NCBI GenBank assembly: GCA_044432975.1
Contig: JAWXUC010000013.1
Span: 1 to 34,339, forward strand
Source: JAWXUC01 sp044432975
Lineage (GTDB): Bacteria > Pseudomonadota > Alphaproteobacteria > RF32 > CAG-239
Direction of reading: 5' to 3'
Length of the DNA: 34,339 nucleotides
Below the pieces are notes generated by a model. That model made no database searches, was not told the origin of the DNA, and was given only the letters and a program-made list of their open reading frames with translations. How positions within the stretch are numbered: the first letter of the stretch is position 1; the number at the start of each line of letters is the position of its first letter. A program made the position numbers and the translations under genes. Below are positions 16,208-23,808 of the stretch, one piece after another.

Positions 16208-18036
16208 TGAGTAGTAGCGGTAAAAGCTTTATAGAAGGATTGCAAAATAGAGAAAAAAGAAAAAAGCAATTTCTCTCTCAAAAGTCAAAGCCGTCTATTT
16301 TGAATACTTTTAATAATATTGATTATCTTGAATATGCTTATAATAAATATAAAACCTCTGGTCGTTTTTATCATGATAGTTTGATAGAAATTGCTAGAGA
16401 TATTGGCAGTAACAAGATATCAGAAAAACAAGAGCTTAATTTTCATAATTTAATCTCTATTGCAGAAGAAAAACTAAATCCTGAGCAAAGAAGAACAAAT
16501 TCAATTAATGTTCAAATTATGCAAGCTTTTGCAAAACACTTAAAGCCTAATGGGCCTTATGCTGATATGGCTGTCGGCATGGGTGGTTTAATATGGGGAT
16601 TAAAAAATGTTGCTCATATACAAGATGTAAATTATGATTTTGCAAGTGTTGCAAAAGTTGTTTCTACATATTGTGAAAATGAACCTAGATGTGAGATGAA
16701 AGATAGTATTTCTGAAGAATATCCTTATTTTCTTGATGGCGCTGTGTTTTTATTTGATCCTCCAATGGGGCAATCAAGAGTAAAGCCAGGAATTTGGAAA
16801 GATATAAAAACAACTATCCCATTAAAAACAAAAGTTGGAAATGATATTATTACAAAATCAGGAGATACCCTTGTGGCAAAAGCTTGTTTGTCAGAGGTGA
16901 TTTTAGGTGATTATAATAGCGATTCAACTTCATTAACAGAAAATATGTTTATTACAAATTTTTTATTAAAAGCAAGCCCTCAAGATTATTTTATTTGTCT
17001 TGTGCCTGAAAGTTTTTTAACTAGAAATGAAAAAGAACACAATAATTTAAGAAAATATCTTGTTCAAAATTCCCTTATTGCTGTTATTAAGCTAAAAATA
17101 AATCAAGGGGTTAATACAGTTATATTGGTAGGTCAAAAATATAAAGAAGGAAAACACGGTGAGCAAATTAAGTTAATTACATCAGAAAATAATAATATTG
17201 AAGAAATATTAAACGCTTTTGAGGCTAATGAAAGCTATGAATCAGAAGATAAAAAATGTAAATCAATTTGCATAAATATTGAAGAAATAGCAGCTTCTGC
17301 AAATCAAGACTATATCTTAAACATGCCTATTATAATCAAAGATGATAAAAAGATAATAAGACACCCCAAAGAGATAATACAAGACATAAAAACTAATGAA
17401 TTAACATTAAAACCTTTACGTGTTAAAATTATTTGCCCTAAATTTTTAGAGTTTTTAAAGGATAATGATAAAAATAAAGAAGTTGTTGTTGATAATAAAT
17501 TTTGGTTTGAAGAAGAGAAATATAATGATAATTCAATTATAAATTTAGTTAGAATTTTTTATAAAGATGATATTTTAATTTTGAATAAAAAGAATAAAGG
17601 TACTTTAGATATATCATATATAAATAATTTTGATGATCTTAAGAATATAATGATATTGTCCAGTGTAAATATAATAAAAATCAAAGGTGATGATTTTATA
17701 GTAGATGTGTGTAAGAAAAATGTGCTTAACAATAGACTATATTTAAAGAGTGCTCCAGAAGAATTGTATAAAAGGCTTAAAGTAAATAAACATGTATCTT
17801 CTTTAATTTCTATTTTAGATCCAATCGCTCAAGAAGTTTATGCTGATATTTGTAAGTTTTATTCGATTGATGAAAATCAAGATAATACAATTATAAAAAA
17901 ATATCCGTTATCGCAAATATTAAGAAGTTTAGAATTATTGAGTAAAATGCTTCTAATTTCTCCACAAACAAAAAAGAATTCATTTGTTTATAAAAATTTC
18001 AAACCTCTTTATCCTTTTTTTGATGGAGAAATATAA
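16207..18036 (+). CDS. HsdM-like methylase-fold protein with altered catalytic motif
   Basis: A 609-aa protein with an N6-methylase fold in its N-terminal half but changed motifs. Seen: ADMAVGMGGLIWG (119-131) in place of the DPxCGTGGF SAM loop, and FDPPMGQ (183-189) in place of NPPF/Y. The aromatic residue that stacks against the flipped adenine is therefore Met187. Downstream, FICLVPESFLTRNEKEHNNL and LIAVIKLKIN match the part of HsdM after motif IV. The C-terminal half (about 380-609) is rich in Lys/Asn/Asp and unrecognised. Coupled by TAATG overlaps to hsdS before it and the ATPase after it. Inferred role: a catalytically weak or dead methylase used as a sensor or adaptor. A second active methylase with an unusual motif is possible. 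Confidence 0.75.
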   Translation: MSSSGKSFIEGLQNREKRKKQFLSQKSKPSILNTFNNIDYLEYAYNKYKTSGRFYHDSLIEIARDIGSNKISEKQELNFHNLISIAEEKLNPEQRRTNSINVQIMQAFAKHLKPNGPYADMAVGMGGLIWGLKNVAHIQDVNYDFASVAKVVSTYCENEPRCEMKDSISEEYPYFLDGAVFLFDPPMGQSRVKPGIWKDIKTTIPLKTKVGNDIITKSGDTLVAKACLSEVILGDYNSDSTSLTENMFITNFLLKASPQDYFICLVPESFLTRNEKEHNNLRKYLVQNSLIAVIKLKINQGVNTVILVGQKYKEGKHGEQIKLITSENNNIEEILNAFEANESYESEDKKCKSICINIEEIAASANQDYILNMPIIIKDDKKIIRHPKEIIQDIKTNELTLKPLRVKIICPKFLEFLKDNDKNKEVVVDNKFWFEEEKYNDNSIINLVRIFYKDDILILNKKNKGTLDISYINNFDDLKNIMILSSVNIIKIKGDDFIVDVCKKNVLNNRLYLKSAPEELYKRLKVNKHVSSLISILDPIAQEVYADICKFYSIDENQDNTIIKKYPLSQILRSLELLSKMLLISPQTKKNSFVYKNFKPLYPFFDGEI

Positions 18037-19391
18037 TGTTAAAAAAAATAAAAATAGATAGTTTTAAGGGGTTTAACGATTTTCAACTCAATTTTAGTGG
18101 TACAAGTTGGCTTAACCTTTTGGTTGGACGCAACGGATCTGGAAAAAGTACTTTTTTAGATGCATTAGCAGAAATTGGGGTAAGTAATTTAATATCTGCA
18201 GTAGATCATAAAGTTGATAATGTAAGGTTTAATTATACTATAGAAACAAATAATGTTAAAATTTCAAAAAATAAAGAACGTCCAGAAAACTATAGTGGAA
18301 TTTGGAATAACATTATAAGACTTCATACAGGATATACGGAAAGAACATATAATGAAAATATTCAGAACTACATATCTTGCGATGCAAAAACGTCAAAAAT
18401 AGCATTGTTTGTTTTTTTAGCTCTTGGTTTTCATAAAACAGATAAAGGATGGAAACAACTTATTAATTTAGTTTTTAATAATAGTTTTAAGTGTGCTGAT
18501 AATGTGTTTTCTGTTAAAAGTATGTATATTGATACACCTTTAACTCCAAGTTCTATTGAAGATATTGAAAATAATGAGGCAACTAAAGATGAAATCGTCA
18601 CATCAGAGGATTTTGCAGCGTCTTTCTTAAAGAATTTTTTTATTACAATGCCTAACTATAAAATTTCACAAACACATTATAAAAATGAAAACACTCGTTT
18701 TTTTTGGCAAAATAACAATAATTCAATATTAAAGGAGTTAAAGGAAAAATCTTGTTTTGTTATATTTGAAGATTTTTATAAGGAATTTCCTCACCCTTTA
18801 AAAGATGTCGGTTTTTTCTATACAGTTAATGATAATCAAATTGTATTCGATGAACAGTTTTTAAGTGATGGAGAACACGGAATTCTTAGTCGATATGCTT
18901 TATTATATTTATTGTCAAAAAATGATAAGAAGTCTTTAATTTTATTAGATGAACCAGAAACTCACTTTAATGAACACTGGAAGAGATATTTTTTATATAT
19001 TGTTTCTGAGTTATTTAAAAATAAACAACATGATGTTTTTATTGCCACTCATTCTGCTATGCTTGTTACAGATGCTAAAAATAACGAACTTTATAAATTT
19101 GAAAATAATGATGGAGAAATAAGGGCTTCTGATACACTTATAAACTCTTATGGCGTTAACACCGTAGACATTGGGCAAATTCTTTTCAAAATGGAAGGTA
19201 GCATCGGTGAACGAGCAAAAGAAGATATAGAATCTGTTTTATCTAAAGGCAGCACAAAAGACATTGAAGAACTATTAAAAGAAGTTGGACCTGGTGAATA
19301 TCGTTGGAGATTAAGAGCTAGATTAAAATATTTAGAAGATAAAGAGCAAGAGCCTAAAAAGAAATATATTAGAAGTAACAAAAGATGTTAA
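18036..19391 (+). CDS. ABC-type ATPase, PtuA-like (Septu)
   Basis: A 451-aa ATPase of the SMC/ABC-like group used in anti-phage systems. Seen: KIDSFKGFNDFQLNF then LLVGRNGSGKSTF (Walker A, 31-39), a long insertion (about 90-270), the ABC signature LSDGEHG, Walker B SLILLDEPETHFNE and the switch FIATHSAM. This order and the neighbouring HNH gene match Septu PtuA, which acts with PtuB in a nucleic-acid-cleaving complex. The C-terminus (SIGERAKEDIESVLSKGS onward) is helical. Coupled upstream by TAATG, and overlapping the HNH gene by 7 nt. Retron-associated and other ABC-ATPase systems are alternatives; without a reverse transcriptase nearby, Septu-like is the best fit. Confidence 0.8.
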   Translation: MLKKIKIDSFKGFNDFQLNFSGTSWLNLLVGRNGSGKSTFLDALAEIGVSNLISAVDHKVDNVRFNYTIETNNVKISKNKERPENYSGIWNNIIRLHTGYTERTYNENIQNYISCDAKTSKIALFVFLALGFHKTDKGWKQLINLVFNNSFKCADNVFSVKSMYIDTPLTPSSIEDIENNEATKDEIVTSEDFAASFLKNFFITMPNYKISQTHYKNENTRFFWQNNNNSILKELKEKSCFVIFEDFYKEFPHPLKDVGFFYTVNDNQIVFDEQFLSDGEHGILSRYALLYLLSKNDKKSLILLDEPETHFNEHWKRYFLYIVSELFKNKQHDVFIATHSAMLVTDAKNNELYKFENNDGEIRASDTLINSYGVNTVDIGQILFKMEGSIGERAKEDIESVLSKGSTKDIEELLKEVGPGEYRWRLRARLKYLEDKEQEPKKKYIRSNKRC

Positions 19392-20299
19392 AAAAAGAAG
19401 ATAACTACTTAACCTTAATAAAAGAAAAAGAAACTGATATTATTAATGAATTTAAAGATAATAAAATTTTCTCAAATAAATACAAAGAAGAAACTATTGA
19501 GCTTCTTTTTTATGATCAACTGAATTATCCTTATAAAGATTCTTTTAATTATAAAGAAATAATAAAAACTAAAAAAATAAAAGAGTACACTTATTCTGAC
19601 ACATTAAATGATTCAATTCTTTATTTAGGTATTAATCTTATAAATGGATATAAATCTATAACATCTGAAGTCAAACAAGATTTTAGAAAAGATTTTTTTC
19701 AAAAAAAAGACAGATGTCCTGTTTGTGGAAGAATACTGCAAAAAAGTAGCAAGACATCTATTTGCAACGCAGATTTAGATCATTTCTTACCTAAATCTAT
19801 TTACCCTCAGTTTTCTTTGTTTGCAGATAATTTAATTCCCATATGTAAAGATTGCAATCAAGTTGAAAAAAAAGATCAAGATATTGATATAACAAAATTG
19901 AAAACTATACTAAAAGAAAAAAGCCCTAAAGAGTTTTCAATATTTAATGAGATTCACTACGATTTTGAAAAAAGAAAAGTAAAATTAATTTCAGATAAAA
20001 AAGGGATATTATTAAGTATATATGGATTAAATGAAAGATACTCTTTTGCTTGTGAAAAATTATACAACAATCTTTTTAATCTTATCAAATATCACAATAT
20101 CAACACTCCTGAGGCTTTAGAGACATTTTTAGAATCATGTTTATCTGCAAATATGCAAGAAATGGTGTCAGATTTTTCATTAAATAATTATCCAAAGTTA
20201 TGGAATGATTTTATTGATTATGTTTTATACGACTACAACAACCTTTCAGCTCTTTGGGAAGAGTTGAGGGAATATAATAAATTACAGTTTTATATTTAA
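19385..20299 (+). CDS. HNH endonuclease, PtuB-like (Septu)
   Basis: A 304-aa HNH nuclease, expected to be the DNA- or RNA-cutting partner of the ATPase before it. Seen: zinc pair C111-P-V-C114, the catalytic D132-H133 in LDHFLPKSIYPQFSLFADNL, N149, and the second zinc pair C154-K-D-C157-N. Spacing and the D-H-F-L-P-K-S box are those of PtuB-type HNH proteins. N- and C-terminal parts are helical without other motifs. All expected catalytic residues are in place, so it should be active. It overlaps the ATPase by 7 nt and is the last gene of the operon. The next gene is convergent, 2 nt away. Confidence 0.85.
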   Translation: MLKKEDNYLTLIKEKETDIINEFKDNKIFSNKYKEETIELLFYDQLNYPYKDSFNYKEIIKTKKIKEYTYSDTLNDSILYLGINLINGYKSITSEVKQDFRKDFFQKKDRCPVCGRILQKSSKTSICNADLDHFLPKSIYPQFSLFADNLIPICKDCNQVEKKDQDIDITKLKTILKEKSPKEFSIFNEIHYDFEKRKVKLISDKKGILLSIYGLNERYSFACEKLYNNLFNLIKYHNINTPEALETFLESCLSANMQEMVSDFSLNNYPKLWNDFIDYVLYDYNNLSALWEELREYNKLQFYI

Positions 20300-20301
20300 T
20301 G

Positions 20302-20703
20302 TTAAATCACATTTAATTTTTTCAATACTTGCTCTAATGCAAACTCTAATCCTGCGTTTTTTATTTCTTCAAAATATATAACATTTCTTATATATTTAAG
20401 ATCACATATAATAATATCATCAACTTTATCAGCATAAAAATTAGGCTCATCAAGAACAATCCTTCCTGTTATGTGAGAAATAGCTTCAAGCGTTTTTCTA
20501 TATTTCTGGATGTTTGTAACAATCAAAAATATAGCTTTCTCTCTATCATAGTTTTTCAATACTTCTCTAACTTCCTTGGATGCTAATGCTGGTTTTGCAA
20601 GTCTATGAGCATCTTTTAATAATTTCATAGTATTATTAAATATTATTATTACTCGCTCATTTTCCTTTTCTATATCATTTGCTAAATTGCTTTGTTCAGC
20701 CAT
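20302..20703 (-). CDS. Hypothetical helical protein, partner of the membrane protein upstream
   Basis: Not recognised. A 133-aa soluble, helical protein with no membrane segment. Seen: an N-terminal charged helix (NDIEKENERVIIIFNNTMKL), KPALASKEVREVLKNYD, and a middle with IVLDEPNFYADKVDDIIICD. It lies 19 nt downstream of the two-TM protein on the same strand, so the pair is probably co-transcribed. It faces the defence operon tail to tail with a 2-nt gap and no clear terminator between, so read-through or antisense interference is possible. It may be a toxin, antitoxin or accessory effector of the island; nothing in the sequence decides. Confidence 0.6.
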   Translation of the reverse strand: MAEQSNLANDIEKENERVIIIFNNTMKLLKDAHRLAKPALASKEVREVLKNYDREKAIFLIVTNIQKYRKTLEAISHITGRIVLDEPNFYADKVDDIIICDLKYIRNVIYFEEIKNAGLEFALEQVLKKLNVI

Positions 20704-20722
20704 GGTCTTTTTTCCTATAAAT

Positions 20723-21568
20723 TCATACGTGTCTTTTTTGATCTTTAATATTATTCATATGCATTATAGTTTTTTGTGTTTCAGCTTCAATTGATGAAAT
20801 AATATTTTTTTCTGTTACGTTAAATTTGTAAACAAATAGAAGTTTTGAAAGATTCATAGAAAATTCTTTATAGCCGTTATGCAGTAAAGTTACTAAACTC
20901 CCAAAACATGATGAATATGCATTTTTTAGATAGTTATAGTTTTCCAGATTTATCTGCAAATTTTCTTGAGCGATAATTGCACTTTCTTCAGATATTGTTT
21001 TATTAATTTCTAATTTATTGCCTTCAATTTTTTTTAATACTATTTGCATAGATATTCTCAAAGAATTATATTTAGCTGCGGTGTTTTGAATCTCTGTTAA
21101 ATCTACATTAGAGTATAATATGTCAAAAATAATACTTTGATATTTATTTAATTTTTTGGGAGATTTATTAAAAAATGGATTGTAATTCCAAAAAGCAGGT
21201 TTTTCTAAACAAGAAAAGCTTAATGTATCAGCTAATAATTGATGCATATACTCATCATCATAATCTACTACGTTGGTTTCATGTATTGCTGATAATCTTT
21301 GCATTAAATTTTGACATAAATAAAGTTTGTTTAGTACGCCATTTGTGAAAACTAAAACGGACTTAAAGTATTTATCTCTTTCATGTAAATAATATACTAC
21401 TGCAGATGATAGTGTTATAATAAAACCAGTAAAAATTCCTACTAGGATATTAAAAAAACTACTATACACTGCTGTTTGCTTAAAACATGTCTGCTGTATA
21501 CACATTATGGCAATCAAAATAATCATTGCCCAAATACTAAATTTTATTGTTTTCTTATAAATCTCCAT
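20723..21568 (-). CDS. Membrane protein with two N-terminal TM segments and a long cytosolic part
   Basis: A 281-aa protein, family unknown. Two membrane segments lie at about 10-28 (FSIWAMIILIAIMCI) and 36-62 (FFNILVGIFTGFIITLSSAV). The remaining 220 residues are helical and should face the cytosol. No enzyme motif is visible. The start at 21568 is preferred: AAGGAG lies 6 nt before it, whereas the ATG two codons upstream directly abuts that site. Small two-TM proteins with a cytosolic sensor part are common as abortive-infection effectors in defence islands, which fits the location, but this is inference. It is divergent from the Nudix gene. Confidence 0.6.
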   Translation of the reverse strand: MEIYKKTIKFSIWAMIILIAIMCIQQTCFKQTAVYSSFFNILVGIFTGFIITLSSAVVYYLHERDKYFKSVLVFTNGVLNKLYLCQNLMQRLSAIHETNVVDYDDEYMHQLLADTLSFSCLEKPAFWNYNPFFNKSPKKLNKYQSIIFDILYSNVDLTEIQNTAAKYNSLRISMQIVLKKIEGNKLEINKTISEESAIIAQENLQINLENYNYLKNAYSSCFGSLVTLLHNGYKEFSMNLSKLLFVYKFNVTEKNIISSIEAETQKTIMHMNNIKDQKRHV

Positions 21569-21678
21569 TTTCATCTCCTTAAATTCAAGATTATATATAA
21601 AAGATGGTAAATCTCATTTTACAAAGAGTCAAGCGGTGTTAATAACTTTAACATACCTAATCAACTATATCAAAACTC

Positions 21679-21706
21679 TAGACATTTTAATTGTTTAGAT
21701 TATAGT
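21679..21706 (+). promoter_or_regulatory. Sigma-70 promoter of the Nudix-HAD-tag unit
   Basis: TAGACA (21679-21684), 16-nt spacer, TATAGT (21701-21706): each box matches the consensus at five of six positions. It lies 18 nt before the Nudix start, with AAGGAG between. Confidence 0.6.
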
Positions 21707-21723
21707 TAATAATAAGGAGCTGT

Positions 21724-22233
21724 ATGATGCAAAAATTAGATAAAAAAACTAAAGATGTTTGTTTTCAAACAGAGGCTGATAAGAGATTCAGGCTTAGGGC
21801 TGCTGCAATTATTATTGAAAATAATCATGTATTATTTGCTACAAATGATAAATCTGATTACTATTATAGTATTGGTGGCGCAATAGAGTTGGGTGAAACA
21901 GCTGAGCAAGCAGTTGTTAGAGAAGTGTTTGAAGAAACTGGTGTTAAGTATGAAATAGATAGATTAGCCTTTATTGAAGAAAACTTTTTTAAGCAAGAAG
22001 AAGGCTTGTTAAAAGGGTTAGAATGCCATGAGATTGTCTTTTTCTTTTTAATGAAACCTCGGGGAAGTCAAGAAGTTAGCTCAAATTCAAAAACTTTTAA
22101 CAACACTATTGATGAACAAAAATGCTGGTTGCCAATAAATGAACTTGATAAATATGAAGCTTTTCCCAAGTGGATGGGTAAAAAGATTAAAGATATAAAG
22201 CCTTATATTGAACATATTGTAACGTTGAAGTAA
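21724..22233 (+). CDS. Nudix hydrolase
   Basis: A 169-aa hydrolase of nucleoside diphosphate derivatives. The Nudix box is complete: G52, then E58 after five residues, then R66-E67-V-F-E70-E71-T-G-V after seven more. These residues bind the metal and the diphosphate. Before the box come RAAAIIIENNHVLFATNDKS (strands 1-2) and YYYSIGG. The substrate cannot be told; related proteins clean damaged or non-canonical nucleotides. The start is one of two adjacent ATGs (21724 or 21727) after AAGGAG. It is followed after 6 nt by the HAD gene and then tag: a three-gene housecleaning/repair-like unit. Confidence 0.9.
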   Translation: MMQKLDKKTKDVCFQTEADKRFRLRAAAIIIENNHVLFATNDKSDYYYSIGGAIELGETAEQAVVREVFEETGVKYEIDRLAFIEENFFKQEEGLLKGLECHEIVFFFLMKPRGSQEVSSNSKTFNNTIDEQKCWLPINELDKYEAFPKWMGKKIKDIKPYIEHIVTLK

Positions 22234-22239
22234 GATAAA

Positions 22240-22902
22240 ATGACAACAAAGCCAAAGGCTGTACTTTTTGATTGGGATAATACTCTAGCGCAGACTAGAA
22301 ATGCGGTGGTTGAAACTATTGAAAAAGTGTTAAAAGCTTATAACAAAGAACCTTGGGCTGTTACAAAAGCAAAATATCGTGACGGCACAAAATCTTTTAA
22401 GGAGAATTTCCCAAATTTTTTTGGTGAAAATGCAAAGCAAGCTTATGAAGATTATTTAAATGATTATAATCCAAACAGCGTAACGCCAACAGAAGGATCT
22501 TTAGAATTTCTAGAGTTTTGCCAAAAAGAAAATATTGAAATTTATATAATCTCAAATAAAGAAAAAAGCCTATTATTAAACGAAGTTAAAGCCTGTTTTT
22601 CTGATACCCCGTTTTTAGGTATTTACGGCAATGGTGAAACAAAGAACAATAAACCAGCTGCAGATCCTGTTTTTCTCGCCTTAAAAAACGCTACTTTTGA
22701 AATAAACAAAGAAAATGTTTGGCTAGTTGGTGATTCTAAACAAGACACAGAATGCGCCTTTAACGCTAATATATTGCCTGTTTTAATAAGCAAAGGACTT
22801 TTTATGGATAATGATTACATTAAAAGTAAAAAAAATAATATGCTTGTTTTTAATAGTTTTAGAGAATTACTTGAATTTATAAAAAGAGGTAAAAATGAAT
22901 AA
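22240..22902 (+). CDS. HAD-superfamily phosphatase
   Basis: A 220-aa HAD hydrolase, phosphoglycolate-phosphatase-like. Seen: motif I FDWDNTLAQT with the nucleophile D11 and acid/base D13; motif II IYIISNKEK (S/T position); the conserved Lys region NKPAADPVF; motif IV VWLVGDSKQDTECAFNA. The helical cap lies between motif I and II (about 15-90). It should remove phosphate from a small metabolite. It lies 6 nt after the Nudix gene and overlaps tag by 8 nt. A truncated, frameshifted copy of its first ~85 codons is found at 26273-26568. Confidence 0.88.
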   Translation: MTTKPKAVLFDWDNTLAQTRNAVVETIEKVLKAYNKEPWAVTKAKYRDGTKSFKENFPNFFGENAKQAYEDYLNDYNPNSVTPTEGSLEFLEFCQKENIEIYIISNKEKSLLLNEVKACFSDTPFLGIYGNGETKNNKPAADPVFLALKNATFEINKENVWLVGDSKQDTECAFNANILPVLISKGLFMDNDYIKSKKNNMLVFNSFRELLEFIKRGKNE

Positions 22903-23458
22903 AAAGCGTTGTACGTGGTGTGATGATTCACAAATTTATAAAAATTATCATGACAATGAATGGGGTAAGCCACTGCATGATGATGATAAACTATTTGAGA
23001 TGCTATCTTTAGAAGGTTTTCAGGCTGGACTTTCGTGGATTACGATCTTGAAAAAGCGAGAGCACTTTCGCCAAGCGTTTGATAATTTCAATCCTCAAAC
23101 AGTGGCTTTATATAATGAAAATAAAGTTGATGAGCTTATGGATAATGAGGGCATCATTCGTCACAGGGGTAAAATTGCTGCGACAATAGGTAACGCTAAG
23201 GCTTTTACTCAAATTCAAAAAGAATGGGAGAATTTTGATAAGTTTATTTGGAATTATGTTGATGGTAAGCCTATCTTAAACCAGTTTAAGGATATATCAG
23301 ATGTTCCAGCGCAAAGTGAATTATCAATACAGATTAGTAAAGATTTAAAGAAAAGAGGCTTCAAGTTTGTTGGGCCAACAATAGTTTATTCTTTTATGCA
23401 AGCCATTGGCATGGTAAATGACCATACTTCAACCTGCTTTTTGTATAAAAATCCTTAA
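22895..23458 (+). CDS. tag: DNA-3-methyladenine glycosylase I
   Basis: A 187-aa base-excision repair enzyme that removes 3-methyladenine from alkylated DNA. Seen: the N-terminal RCTWCDDSQIYKNYHDNEWG with a zinc-binding Cys6 and a nearby His, LSLEGFQAGLSWITILKKRE (the Glu of the TAG pocket), the helix-hairpin-helix region, FKFVGPTIVYSFMQAIGMVN, and the last zinc ligands DHTSTC (H177, C181). Length and all zinc ligands match the family. Coupled to the HAD gene by an 8-nt overlap. It is an island-borne copy; whether the host has another is unknown. Confidence 0.93.
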   Translation: MNKKRCTWCDDSQIYKNYHDNEWGKPLHDDDKLFEMLSLEGFQAGLSWITILKKREHFRQAFDNFNPQTVALYNENKVDELMDNEGIIRHRGKIAATIGNAKAFTQIQKEWENFDKFIWNYVDGKPILNQFKDISDVPAQSELSIQISKDLKKRGFKFVGPTIVYSFMQAIGMVNDHTSTCFLYKNP

Positions 23459-23462
23459 AACG

Positions 23463-23560
23463 CACTTTTCCGACCATAAAGTCAAGTGTTTTTACATTTT
23501 TCCGACCATAGTTTGTGGTGTTTTTCACACTTTTCCCACCATAAGCTTATTTTAACGCTA
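23463..23560 (+). repeat. Three tandem ~33-bp repeats
   Basis: Units start at 23463, 23495 and 23528 (period 32-33). Each begins CA(C/T)TTTTCC(G/C)ACCATA, and the first two end in GTGTTTTT. No gene lies in 23459-23808. The units are too similar to be chance and too few and degenerate for a CRISPR array. Function unknown. Confidence 0.65.
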
Positions 23561-23611
23561 TTTTACTGGGCCGGTATAGGACTTGAGTGAAAAGAATTGA
23601 GGGGTGGGAAA
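23559..23611 (+). repeat. Long direct repeat, copy 1 (other copy at 25110-25161)
   Basis: About 53 bp starting TATTTTACTGGGCCGGTATA and ending GAATTGAGGGGTGGGAAA. It is about 85% identical to 25110-25161 in the same orientation, on the far side of the fic gene. Together they bracket the fic cassette from outside. Confidence 0.65.
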
Positions 23612-23660
23612 AAATGCTTTTTTCATGGAATTAAATTTTATAACAATCCATATCAAAAAT

Positions 23661-23722
23661 AAAAAAAGAGGTCATGCAGTCAGAGTCACCATTAGCAACC
23701 CATCAGCCGAACCTCTATTTTT
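23661..23722. terminator. Bidirectional terminator between tag and fic
   Basis: AGAGGT (23667-23672) pairs with ACCTCT (23711-23716), extended by an A-run and a T-run after one mismatch. T-runs follow the stem on both strands. The 38-nt loop is unusually long, so the loop may itself be structured or be a small RNA end. Confidence 0.6.
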
Positions 23723-23776
23723 AATATAATATAAAAACATTAATAGTCAACTTCTTTTGACTGTTTTTTTATTGAT

Positions 23777-23798
23777 AATTTTTAATGACCTTTAGGTT
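23777..23798 (-). repeat. Direct repeat / att-like core, left of fic
   Basis: TTTTTAATGACCTTTAGG lies within a 22-bp block that recurs at 25039-25060 with one change. It starts 11 nt beyond the fic stop, so the two copies delimit fic with its promoter. Confidence 0.6.
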
Positions 23799-23808
23799 TT
23801 TGGGGGCT

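Noticed and set aside
18036..20299. Retron-type ATPase/HNH pair
   Set aside because: No reverse transcriptase or msr/msd-like non-coding RNA is seen nearby; Septu-like fits better.
23463..23560. Three spaced repeats as a CRISPR array
   Set aside because: Only three degenerate units, the 'spacers' are partly alike, and no cas gene is near.
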